Origin: Piscinibacter defluvii
GTDB taxonomy: Bacteria; Pseudomonadota; Gammaproteobacteria; Burkholderiales; Burkholderiaceae_C
Reading direction: 5' to 3'
Length of the DNA stretch: 64,000 nt
Assembly: GCF_004011805.1 (NCBI RefSeq)
Contig: NZ_ML137196.1
Coordinates: 305,024-369,023, forward strand
Both the position numbers and the translations under genes were made by a program. Positions 1 through 6,664 of this stretch are shown piece after piece; within the stretch, counting starts at the first letter, position 1; every line of letters starts with the position of its first letter. The notes beneath the pieces were generated by a model. It made no database searches. It was not told the origin of the DNA and was given only the letters and a program-made list of their open reading frames with translations.

Positions 1-410
1 AGGTGGAACTGCCGCAGCAGCGTGTCGCAGCGCTCGGCCACGCGGGCATCGCGCCCGAGCGGCTGCCAGAAGCGGCGGCTGATGCCGAGCTGGTTCGACA
101 CCGTCAGCGCGAGCGACTGCAGCGGCGTGAGCTCGGCGAACAGCTGGTTGATCTGGAAGGTGCGCACGATGCCGCGCCGCACCCGCTGGTGCGAGGGCAG
201 CCGGGTGATGTCCTCGCCTTCCAGCCACACGCTGCCGCCGGTCGGCTCGAGCACACCGGTCAGCAGGTTGATCAGCGTGGTCTTGCCGGCGCCGTTGGGC
301 CCGATCAGCGCCTGGCGCGCGCCGCGCTCGACCTTCAGCGAGACGTCGTTCGTGGCCGTGAAGCCGCCGAACTTCTTGACCAGGTTCTTGGTTTCCAGGA
401 CGACGGTCAT
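1..410 (-). CDS. livG: Liv-type ABC transporter ATP-binding protein (LivG), 3' end outside window
   Basis: This is the N-terminal 136 or so residues of a branched-chain amino acid-type ABC ATPase; full family members are about 250 residues, so roughly half lies beyond the window edge. The translation begins MTVVLETKNLVKKFGGF and carries a clear Walker A (GPNGAGKTT, about residues 38-46) and the Q-loop context RTFQINQLF (about 86-94). The start codon overlaps the livM stop as ATGA, which fixes the start and shows translational coupling. It would hydrolyse ATP at the cytoplasmic face for the LivH-LivM permease upstream. Substrate is not readable from the ATPase; Liv-type importers carry branched-chain amino acids, amides, urea or aromatic acids. 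Confidence 0.9.
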   Translation of the reverse strand, partial: MTVVLETKNLVKKFGGFTATNDVSLKVERGARQALIGPNGAGKTTLINLLTGVLEPTGGSVWLEGEDITRLPSHQRVRRGIVRTFQINQLFAELTPLQSLALTVSNQLGISRRFWQPLGRDARVAERCDTLLRQFH

Positions 411-1369
411 GATTTCCTGAACCAGGTCCAGGGCTTGAAGAAGCGGTCTCTTCCCACCATGACGAGCACGACCAGGAACAGGCCGAGCCAGAAGGTCCAG
501 TACTGCGGCGTCCAGGCCGACAGCAGGCTGTGCATCACCTTGAAGCCGATCGCGCCGACCACGCCGCCCCACAGCCAGCCGGTGCCGCCGATGATCAGCA
601 TCAGCATCAGGTCGGCGCTGCGGTGGAAGTCGAGCACGTCCAGCGAGGCGAAGCCGGTGGTCTGCGCCAGCAGCGCGCCGGCGGCCCCCGCCATCGCCGC
701 TGAGATCGTGTAGACCGCGCCCAGGCGCAGGTCCACGTTCAGGCCGATGGCCGCGGCGCGCAGCCGGTTGTCGCGGATCGCGCGCAGCGACCAGCCGAAC
801 GGCGAGGCCACGATGCGCCGCGCGATCAGCAGGCCGACGACCAGCAGCACCAGCGAGTAGCCGAAGGCGACACGGCCGTACAGGTCGAACTCGAAGCGCC
901 CGAGCAGCGGCCCCATCACCACGCCCTGCAGGCCGTCGGCGCCGCCGGTGAACTCGAGCTTGTTGGCCAGTTCGTACAGCAGCGCCGCGACGCCCAGCGT
1001 GATCATCAGGCGCGCCAGGTCCGAGCCACGCATCACCAGCACCGACGACAGCGCCCCCATCAGCGTGGCCGCGGCGATGCCCACCGCCAGGCCGACCAGC
1101 GGGTCGGGCATCACGTGCTTGGCGAACAGCGCGGCCGCGTAGGCGCCGGTGCCGAAGAAGGCCGCATGACCGAGCGAGATGACCCCCGCGTAGCCGAGGA
1201 TCAGGTCGAGCGAGACCGCGAAGAGCGCGAAGATGGCGATCTCGTTGCCGAGCAGCGAATGCTCCTGGCCGGCGGCGAACCAGGAGGCCGCCAGCGCCAC
1301 CAGCAGCGCCAGCTCCCAGGGCCGCCAGCGCGTGGCCGCGGCGATCGATGCCGATGCGTTCGCGCTCAT
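407..1369 (-). CDS. livM: Liv-type ABC transporter permease LivM
   Basis: A 320-residue hydrophobic permease of the LivM family. It begins MSANASASIAAATRW, followed by multiple membrane segments, and has the family signature GYAGVISLGHAAFFGTGAYAA near residues 52-72 and an ASPFGWSLRAIRDN cytoplasmic loop that contacts the ATPase. The start overlaps the livH stop by four bases (ATGA), and its own stop overlaps the livG start the same way. The reading frame stays open far upstream of this start, but that extension lies antisense-like over livH in another frame and is not coding. It pairs with LivH to form the inner-membrane channel. Confidence 0.93.
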   Translation of the reverse strand: MSANASASIAAATRWRPWELALLVALAASWFAAGQEHSLLGNEIAIFALFAVSLDLILGYAGVISLGHAAFFGTGAYAAALFAKHVMPDPLVGLAVGIAAATLMGALSSVLVMRGSDLARLMITLGVAALLYELANKLEFTGGADGLQGVVMGPLLGRFEFDLYGRVAFGYSLVLLVVGLLIARRIVASPFGWSLRAIRDNRLRAAAIGLNVDLRLGAVYTISAAMAGAAGALLAQTTGFASLDVLDFHRSADLMLMLIIGGTGWLWGGVVGAIGFKVMHSLLSAWTPQYWTFWLGLFLVVLVMVGRDRFFKPWTWFRKS

Positions 1370-2226
1370 CGAACCGCCGCCCGTCCGAACAGGCCCTGCG
1401 GCCGGAAGTACAGGATGAGCACCATCAACGCGTAGACCACGAAGGCACCGAGCTGCGGCACGTAGTACTTGCCGAACACGTCGGCAATGCCCAGCAGCAG
1501 CGCCGCCAGCAGCGGGCCGGTGATGGTGGTGGTGCCACCCACCGAGACGACGATCAGGAAGTAGATCATGAACTTGAGCGGGAAGCTCGGGTCCAGGCCC
1601 AGCACCTCGGCCCCGAGCGCACCGCCCAGGCCCGCGAGGCCGGAGCCGACCGCGAAGGTGACGCTGAACACCGTGTTGACGTCGATGCCCAGGCCGGCGG
1701 CCACGCGCGGGTCGTCCACCGAGGCGCGCAGCCGGCTGCCGAAGCGCGTGCGCCCGAGCACCCATTGCAGGATCGCGGTGAGCACCAGGCACAGCACGAC
1801 GATGAACAGCCGGTACTTGCCGATGCCCACCCCGGCGATCTCGAAGCGGCCCTGCAGCCAGGCCGGCAGCTTGACGATCTGCTGCTGCGAGCCGACCAGC
1901 CAGTCCATCGCCGCCACGGCCATGAAGACCAGGCCGATCGAGAACAGCACGTGGTCCAGGTGCGGGCGCTTGTACATCGGCCGGTACAGCAGCCGCTCCA
2001 TCACCGCGCCCGCGACGGCCGGTGCCAGGAAGGCCAGCGGCAGCGTCGCCAGGAAGGGCACGCCGAGCCGGTCCATCAGCAGCACGGTGACGTAGCCGCC
2101 CGCCATCGCGAACGCGCCGTGCGCCAGGTTGACGAAGTTCATCAGCCCGAGCGTCACCGCCAGCCCGACGGCCAGCACGAACAGCAGCATGCCGTAGGCG
2201 ATGCCGTCGAAGAGGAGTGTCAGCAT
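1366..2226 (-). CDS. livH: Liv-type ABC transporter permease LivH
   Basis: A 286-residue polytopic permease beginning MLTLLFDGIAYGMLLFVLAV. It shows the LivH signature LGLMNFVNLAHGAFAMAGGY at about residues 26-45 and a conserved cytoplasmic stretch SRLRASVDDPRVAAGLGID, the equivalent of the EAA-like loop. It lies about 100 bases downstream of the binding-protein gene, with a strongly structured spacer between, and is coupled to livM by an ATGA overlap. Its role is the second half of the transmembrane channel of this importer. Confidence 0.93.
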   Translation of the reverse strand: MLTLLFDGIAYGMLLFVLAVGLAVTLGLMNFVNLAHGAFAMAGGYVTVLLMDRLGVPFLATLPLAFLAPAVAGAVMERLLYRPMYKRPHLDHVLFSIGLVFMAVAAMDWLVGSQQQIVKLPAWLQGRFEIAGVGIGKYRLFIVVLCLVLTAILQWVLGRTRFGSRLRASVDDPRVAAGLGIDVNTVFSVTFAVGSGLAGLGGALGAEVLGLDPSFPLKFMIYFLIVVSVGGTTTITGPLLAALLLGIADVFGKYYVPQLGAFVVYALMVLILYFRPQGLFGRAAVR

Positions 2227-2240
2227 GAACTGGGCAGTGA

Positions 2241-2324
2241 GGCCGCTTCAAGCGGCCGCCGCGGAACCGGCTTTGCCGGGCCGCTGGCGGCGCCCCCCTG
2301 GGGGGGAGCGCCGTGAGGCGCTCC
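2241..2324. repeat. GC-rich hairpin cluster between binding-protein gene and livH
   Basis: The intergenic stretch holds three inverted repeats: GGCCGCTTCAAGCGGCC (2241-2257), CCGGC-TTT-GCCGG (2267-2279) and GGAGCGCC-GTGA-GGCGCTCC (2305-2324), with C and G runs between the last two. On the transcript (minus strand) these could form stable stems that protect the abundant binding-protein message or attenuate read-through into livH, as is common in periplasmic-binding-protein operons. There is no U-tract, so it is not a canonical intrinsic terminator. It could also be a dispersed REP-like element; other genomic copies were not searched. Confidence 0.55.
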
Positions 2325-2332
2325 GGGGGGGA

Positions 2333-3499
2333 TCACTTGGACTTGCCGGGGTCTTTCATCGCCTTGATGGCATCGAACTCCACGTTCTGGAGTTCGCCGC
2401 CCACGCGCTCGACCTTGCGCACGTACATGTCGTGCACCACGTCGCGGGTCTGGCCGTCGATCAGCACCTCGCCGCGCGGGCTCTCGAAGATCTGGCCCTT
2501 CATCGCGGCCAGCAGCTTGTCGCCACCCTCGCCCTTGCTGGCCTTCAGGCCCTCGACGATCACGCGGATGCCGTCGTAGCCGCCCACCGCCATGAAGTTC
2601 GGGCGCATGCCGTTGTTGGCCTTCTTGAAGGCCTCGACGAACTTCTGGTTCACGGCCGACTTGTGCGCCGCGGCGTAGTGGTGCGCGGTGACCACGCCCA
2701 GCGCCACATCGCCCATGTCGTTGAGCTGGTCGTCGTCGGTGATGTCGCCGGTGCCGATCAGCTTGATGCCGGCCTTGTCCAGCCCGCGCTCGGCGAACTG
2801 CTTCATGAAGGCCGCGCCCTGGCCCGAGGGCAGGAACACGAACAGCGCCTGCGGGCTGGCGTCGCGCACCTTCTGCAGCACCGGCGCGAAGTCCGGCGCG
2901 CGCAGCGGCGTGCGCAGCTTGTCGACCACCTGGCCGCCGTTGAGCGTGATGCGGTCGGCGAAGAACTTCTCGGCGTCGATGCCCGGACCGTAGTCGCTGA
3001 CCAGCGAGACCACCTTCTTGATGCCGTTCTTGTTGGCCCATTCGGCGATCGCCACGGCCGCCTGCGGCAGCGTGAAGCTGGTGCGGACGACGTAGGGCGA
3101 GGCCTCGGTGATGGCCGAGGTGGCCGCCGCCATCACGACCATCGGCGTCTTGGATTGCGTGGCGATCGGTGCCGTGGCCATCGCCGAGGGCGTGATGCCG
3201 AAGCCGGCCAGCGCGACGACCTTGTCGTTGACGACGAGTTCCTGCGCCAGGCGGCGCGTCTGGTCCGGCGTGGAGGCGTCGTCCTTGACGATCACCTCGA
3301 CCTTGCGGCCGGCGATCACCGGGTTGTTCTGCGCCATGTAGAGCTTCACCGCGGCGTCGATCTGCCGGCCGGTGGAGGCCTGCTGGCCGGTCATCGGCAG
3401 GATCAGGCCGATCTTGATCGGGTCCGCGGCGTGCGCGAGGCCGAGGGCCGGGAGGGCGAGTGTGGCCGCGAGGGCACGCAGGAGCTGGCGCTTTTGCAT
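2333..3499 (-). CDS. ABC transporter substrate-binding protein (periplasmic, Liv-type)
   Basis: A 388-residue type I periplasmic binding protein that would deliver substrate to the LivHMG importer encoded just downstream. The start chosen at 3499 gives MQKRQLLRALAATLALPALGLAHA, a textbook Sec signal peptide with cleavage at about residue 24; the open frame upstream lacks these properties. The mature protein begins ADPIKIGLILPMTGQQASTG, the typical first strand and ligand loop of the Peripla_BP_6 family. Length is as expected for the family. The substrate cannot be assigned from sequence alone; no degradation genes sit next to this importer inside the window. Confidence 0.9.
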   Translation of the reverse strand: MQKRQLLRALAATLALPALGLAHAADPIKIGLILPMTGQQASTGRQIDAAVKLYMAQNNPVIAGRKVEVIVKDDASTPDQTRRLAQELVVNDKVVALAGFGITPSAMATAPIATQSKTPMVVMAAATSAITEASPYVVRTSFTLPQAAVAIAEWANKNGIKKVVSLVSDYGPGIDAEKFFADRITLNGGQVVDKLRTPLRAPDFAPVLQKVRDASPQALFVFLPSGQGAAFMKQFAERGLDKAGIKLIGTGDITDDDQLNDMGDVALGVVTAHHYAAAHKSAVNQKFVEAFKKANNGMRPNFMAVGGYDGIRVIVEGLKASKGEGGDKLLAAMKGQIFESPRGEVLIDGQTRDVVHDMYVRKVERVGGELQNVEFDAIKAMKDPGKSK

Positions 3500-3741
3500 T
3501 CGAACTGTCTCCGAAGGGGAACATCCGGGCCGGGCCCGACGACTAAACCTCGATCTTCGCCGATAGGCTGGCGCCCGCCGGGAACGGCCCCCGGTCGGAC
3601 GACTGGGCATGCTGAGGCAAGCCCGGCGCCAGCCGCAATCCGGGACTACGACTAGCAGCTATCTCAATCCGGCATGCCCCCCGGCGCAGGGGGCCCGGCC
3701 GTGCACTACGATGCCCGCGACCGGATCAAGGAGACCCCGCG

Positions 3742-4857
3742 ATGACCACACGCACCACCCCGCCGTTCCGCGCCGACCACGTCGGCAGCTTCCTGCGCCC
3801 CAAGTACCTGCTGGACGCCCGCGAGCAGAAGGCCCGCGGCGAGATCACGGCCGAACAGCTGCGCGCGGTCGAGGACCGCGCGATCACCGAGATCGTCCGG
3901 TTCCAGGAGGAGGTCGGCCTGCAGTCCATCACCGACGGCGAGTTCCGCCGCACCTACTTCCACATCGACTTCCTGGAGCAGCTCGGCGGCGTCAAGACCG
4001 ACATCCCGGTGACGGTGCGCAAGCCCGACGGCACGGAGGAGCTCGCGCCGCCGGTGATGCGCGTGGTCGACAAGGTGCGCCACGTCAAGGACATCCAGCG
4101 CGCCGACTTCGAGTACCTGAAGAGCCAGGTCTCGGCCGGGCGCACGCCGAAGGTCACGATCCCCAGCCCGACGATGCTGCACTTCCGCGGCGGCCGCGCC
4201 GGCATCAGCCGCGAACACTACCCGGAGCTCGACCCGGCCTTCTACGACGACGTGGCGCGCGCCTACGGCGAGGAGCTGAAGAGCCTGTACGAGGCTGGCT
4301 GCCGCTACGTGCAGATGGACGACACCAACATGGCCTACCTGTGCGACGAGAAGATGCGCGAGGCGGCCCGCGCCCGCGGCGACGACCCGAACGAGCTGCC
4401 GCACCGCTACGCCGGCTTCATCAACAAGGTCGTGGCGTACAAGCCGGCCGGCATGACGCTCGCGATGCACCTGTGCCGCGGCAACTTCAAGAGCACCTTC
4501 GCCGCCCAGGGCAACTACGAGCCGGTGGCCGAGGCGCTGCTGGCCGAGATGAACCTGGACGCCTACTTCATGGAGTACGACGACGACCGCTCGGGCGACT
4601 TCCGCCCGCTGCGCTTCCTGCCGCCGGGCAAGATCGTCGTGCTCGGTCTCGTCACCACCAAGTTCGGCGAGATGGAGAGCAAGGACACGCTCAAGCGCCG
4701 CATCGACGAGGCGTCGCGGTACGCGCCGCTCGAGCAGCTCTGCCTGTCGCCCCAGTGCGGCTTCTCGAGCACCGTGCACGGCAACAACATCGCGGTCGAG
4801 TCGCAGCGCGCCAAGCTGCGTCTGGTGGTCGAGACGGCGGCCGAGGTCTGGGGCTGA
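3742..4857 (+). CDS. MetE-like cobalamin-independent methyltransferase (Meth_synt_2 family)
   Basis: A 371-residue single-barrel protein related to the C-terminal catalytic domain of MetE and to the YxjG/YxjH group. It begins RADHVGSFLRP (about residues 10-20), which matches the usual 'HxGSxxRP' entry to this barrel. It keeps the zinc-ligand region with the C-terminal Cys in SPQCGF (Cys339) and the VQMDDTNMAYLCD segment expected to contact the homocysteine amino group. A good ribosome site (AAGGAGA) sits 7 bases before the ATG. Full MetE is about 760 residues, so this is the short form, often annotated as methyltetrahydropteroyltriglutamate-homocysteine methyltransferase; its methyl donor is not established. 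It is divergent from the preceding importer genes. Confidence 0.8.
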   Translation: MTTRTTPPFRADHVGSFLRPKYLLDAREQKARGEITAEQLRAVEDRAITEIVRFQEEVGLQSITDGEFRRTYFHIDFLEQLGGVKTDIPVTVRKPDGTEELAPPVMRVVDKVRHVKDIQRADFEYLKSQVSAGRTPKVTIPSPTMLHFRGGRAGISREHYPELDPAFYDDVARAYGEELKSLYEAGCRYVQMDDTNMAYLCDEKMREAARARGDDPNELPHRYAGFINKVVAYKPAGMTLAMHLCRGNFKSTFAAQGNYEPVAEALLAEMNLDAYFMEYDDDRSGDFRPLRFLPPGKIVVLGLVTTKFGEMESKDTLKRRIDEASRYAPLEQLCLSPQCGFSSTVHGNNIAVESQRAKLRLVVETAAEVWG

Positions 4858-4864
4858 ACTTGCC

Positions 4865-4886
4865 ATTTCGCACGATCGTGCTAAAC
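4865..4886. promoter_or_regulatory. Palindromic operator upstream of the TetR gene (copy 1)
   Basis: The core GCACGATCGTGC (4870-4881) is a perfect 12-bp palindrome and ends 13 bases before the TetR start. The flanks ATTTC on the left and TAAAC on the right are also found, with three changes over 21 bases, at 5602-5622 in front of the next operon. Two near-identical sites bracketing a TetR gene strongly suggest the regulator binds both, controlling itself and the hydrolase operon. The assignment to this particular TetR protein is inference. Confidence 0.75.
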
Positions 4887-4894
4887 TACGTTCC

Positions 4895-5551
4895 ATGGAC
4901 ATGCGCGGCACGGTCGAGACGAAGACGGAACGCAGCGGGCTGACACTCGCCGCGATCCTCGACACCGCGCTCGCCATGGCCGCCGCCGAGGGGCTGGAGA
5001 GCCTGACCATCGGCGAGGTGGCCAAGCGGCTCGGTCTGTCCAAGAGCGGCGTGTTCTCGCGTGTCGGTTCGCGCGAGGCGTTGCAGAAGGCGGTGGTGGA
5101 GGAGTTCGACCGCCGCTTCGTGCAGGACGTGTTCGTGCCGGCGATGCGCGAGCCGCGCGGCCTGCCGCGGCTCGACGAGATCGTGCGGCTGTGGATCCGC
5201 CGCACCGCCGACGTCGACGCGAAGATGGGCTGCCTCTACAGCGCCGGCTCGTTCGAGTTCGATGACCGCGAGGGCCCGGTGCGCGAGCAGCTGCTCGACG
5301 GCATCCGCCGCTGGCGCAGCGCGCTCAAGCGCACCGTCATCCAGGCCATCGACGCCGGCCACCTGCGGCCCGACACCGATGCCGAGCAGCTCGTCTTCGA
5401 GCTCGACGGCCTGTTCATCGCGCTGATGCGCGAGGCCCGCTTCATGCGCGACGCCCGGGCGGGCGAGCGCACCTGGGCGGCCTATCAACGTCTGGTCCGG
5501 TCGCTGCAGTCGCCGCCGGCCGAGAGCGCGGCGCGCGCTTCGCGCCACTGA
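4895..5551 (+). CDS. TetR/AcrR family transcriptional regulator
   Basis: A 218-residue one-component regulator. The N-terminal helix-turn-helix is clear: LTIGEVAKRLGLSKSGVFSRVGSRE at about residues 47-71, where F-S-R-V replaces the more usual F-Y-H-F. The rest is an all-helical ligand domain of unknown specificity with a 'DAKMGCLYSAGSFEFDD' segment resembling TetR_C domains of the YcdC/CymR type. A perfect palindrome lies immediately upstream, and a second copy precedes the 36-residue peptide and hydrolase genes downstream, so autoregulation and local control are likely. ATG at 4901 is an alternative start. The ligand may be an ester or lipid-like compound handled by the hydrolase, but that is speculative. 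Confidence 0.88.
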   Translation: MDMRGTVETKTERSGLTLAAILDTALAMAAAEGLESLTIGEVAKRLGLSKSGVFSRVGSREALQKAVVEEFDRRFVQDVFVPAMREPRGLPRLDEIVRLWIRRTADVDAKMGCLYSAGSFEFDDREGPVREQLLDGIRRWRSALKRTVIQAIDAGHLRPDTDAEQLVFELDGLFIALMREARFMRDARAGERTWAAYQRLVRSLQSPPAESAARASRH

Positions 5552-5601
5552 CCCGGGGAGAGCGGCCGACCGATCGGCATCCGTCCCGGACGCGCGACCG
5601 T

Positions 5602-5622
5602 ATTTCGCACGGTCGTACTAAT
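5602..5622. promoter_or_regulatory. Operator copy 2, upstream of the small membrane peptide and hydrolase operon
   Basis: The core reads GCACGGTCGTAC (5608-5619), with flanks ATTTC and TAAT that match the site in front of the TetR gene; only three of 21 positions differ. It ends 14 bases before the ATG of the 36-residue peptide, immediately before the GAGGAG ribosome site, so a bound repressor would block transcription start or early elongation. Confidence 0.7.
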
Positions 5623-5636
5623 TGAGGAGAGTCATC

Positions 5637-5747
5637 ATGATCGTCGTGCTCGTCACCATCGCCGCCGGCGCGGCCCTGGGCGTGTGGAAGCTGGTCGGCC
5701 TGTGGCGCGCGGTGCCGCGCCGCAACGCCGACCTGGTGCTGTTCTGA
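5637..5747 (+). CDS. 36-residue predicted single-pass membrane peptide
   Basis: A very short gene. It starts ATG at 5637, has a strong ribosome site (GAGGAG, 5624-5629) and ends with TGA at 5745-5747, 11 bases before the hydrolase start. The translation begins MIVVLVTIAAGAALGVWKLV and ends RRNADLVLF, so it is one hydrophobic helix followed by a short basic tail that would face the cytoplasm. Third-position GC bias matches real genes. The operator just upstream and the tight spacing to the hydrolase gene argue for co-expression under the TetR regulator. No family is recognised; it could be a membrane-modulating small protein or a partner of the hydrolase. Confidence 0.65.
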   Translation: MIVVLVTIAAGAALGVWKLVGLWRAVPRRNADLVLF

Positions 5748-5758
5748 GCCGCCCAGCC

Positions 5759-6664
5759 ATGAGCACCAATCCGGCCGCCGCGTTCTACGCGGGCAGCGGC
5801 GCCGCCCGCACCGTCGGCGCGGCGCTGCGCCTGCTCGACCGCCTCGCTCCCACCTGGGGCACCCGCGGCGCGCTGCGCCTGTTCTTCACGCCGATGCCGT
5901 GGAAGTTCGCGATGCGCCGCCCGCTGCCGCGGCCCTGGATGGCCGAGCGCTGGGCCTTCGAGGGCACCACGCTCGCCTGGTACCGGCGCGGCGACATCGC
6001 CGACGAGCGCCCGGTCGTGCTGCTGGTGCACGGCTGGGGCGGCAGCGGCGCGCAGATGCTCGCGCTCGGCGACCGGCTCGCCGCGGCAGGCTTCGATCCG
6101 GTGCTGCTGGACTTCCCCGGCCACGGCCGCAGCGGCGCCTGGCGCAGCACGCTGCCGCAGTTCGCGCGGGCCCTGTTCGCCGCTGCGGCGCGGCTCGGGC
6201 CGCTGCACGGCGTGGTGGCGCATTCGCTGGGCGCGCTGGCCGCCACGCACGCGGCGGCACGCGGGCTGCCGGTAGAACGCCTGGCGCTGCTCGCCCCCTC
6301 GGCGCCGCCGGCCGCGTTCCTCGAGTGGTTCGCGCACAGCTTCGGGCTGGCGCAGGGCCTGGCGGCGCGCATGCGGGCGCAGATCGAGCGCCGCGAGGGC
6401 GTCGGCCTGGCCGAGTTCGAACCGGCCTGGCTCGGTGCGCGGGTGACCCAGCCGGTGCTCGTGCTGCACGACGAGGGCGACCGCGTCGCGCCGCACGCCG
6501 CCTCGGTGCGCCTGGCCGCGTCATTGCCGGCCGGGCACCTCGTCAGCACACGCGGGCTGGGCCACCGTCGGCTGCTCGACGATGCGCAGGTGGCCGCCGG
6601 CGTCCTCGAGCACCTGCAGGCCGATGGCCGGGGCGCCGCTCCGATGGCGTTGCCACAGCGCTGA
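5759..6664 (+). CDS. Alpha/beta hydrolase
   Basis: A 301-residue alpha/beta-hydrolase fold protein. The oxyanion-hole motif LLVHGWGGSG lies at about residues 88-97, the nucleophile elbow is VVAHSLGAL (Ser156; Ala replaces the usual first Gly of GxSxG), Asp241 in HDEGDRVAP is the probable acid and His269 in RGLGHRRLL the base. No signal peptide is visible, so it is probably cytoplasmic or membrane associated. The gene follows the 36-residue peptide by 11 bases and shares its operator. Its 3' end overlaps the convergent glycosyltransferase gene by 144 bases; the catalytic His falls close to the overlap, so the overlap cannot be removed simply by shortening this gene. Substrate unknown (esterase, lipase or hydrolase). 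Confidence 0.85.
   Translation: MSTNPAAAFYAGSGAARTVGAALRLLDRLAPTWGTRGALRLFFTPMPWKFAMRRPLPRPWMAERWAFEGTTLAWYRRGDIADERPVVLLVHGWGGSGAQMLALGDRLAAAGFDPVLLDFPGHGRSGAWRSTLPQFARALFAAAARLGPLHGVVAHSLGALAATHAAARGLPVERLALLAPSAPPAAFLEWFAHSFGLAQGLAARMRAQIERREGVGLAEFEPAWLGARVTQPVLVLHDEGDRVAPHAASVRLAASLPAGHLVSTRGLGHRRLLDDAQVAAGVLEHLQADGRGAAPMALPQR

Noticed and set aside
1370-2251. A fused LivH-LivM protein suggested by one long open frame (407-2251)
   Set aside because: The upstream part of that frame is Arg/Gly/Ala-rich and lies out of frame with the genuine LivH motifs; the ATGA overlap at 1366-1369 shows two genes.
3500-3741. Possible riboswitch (SAM or cobalamin) before the MetE-like gene
   Set aside because: No conserved core of either class was recognised in the 242-base divergent spacer.
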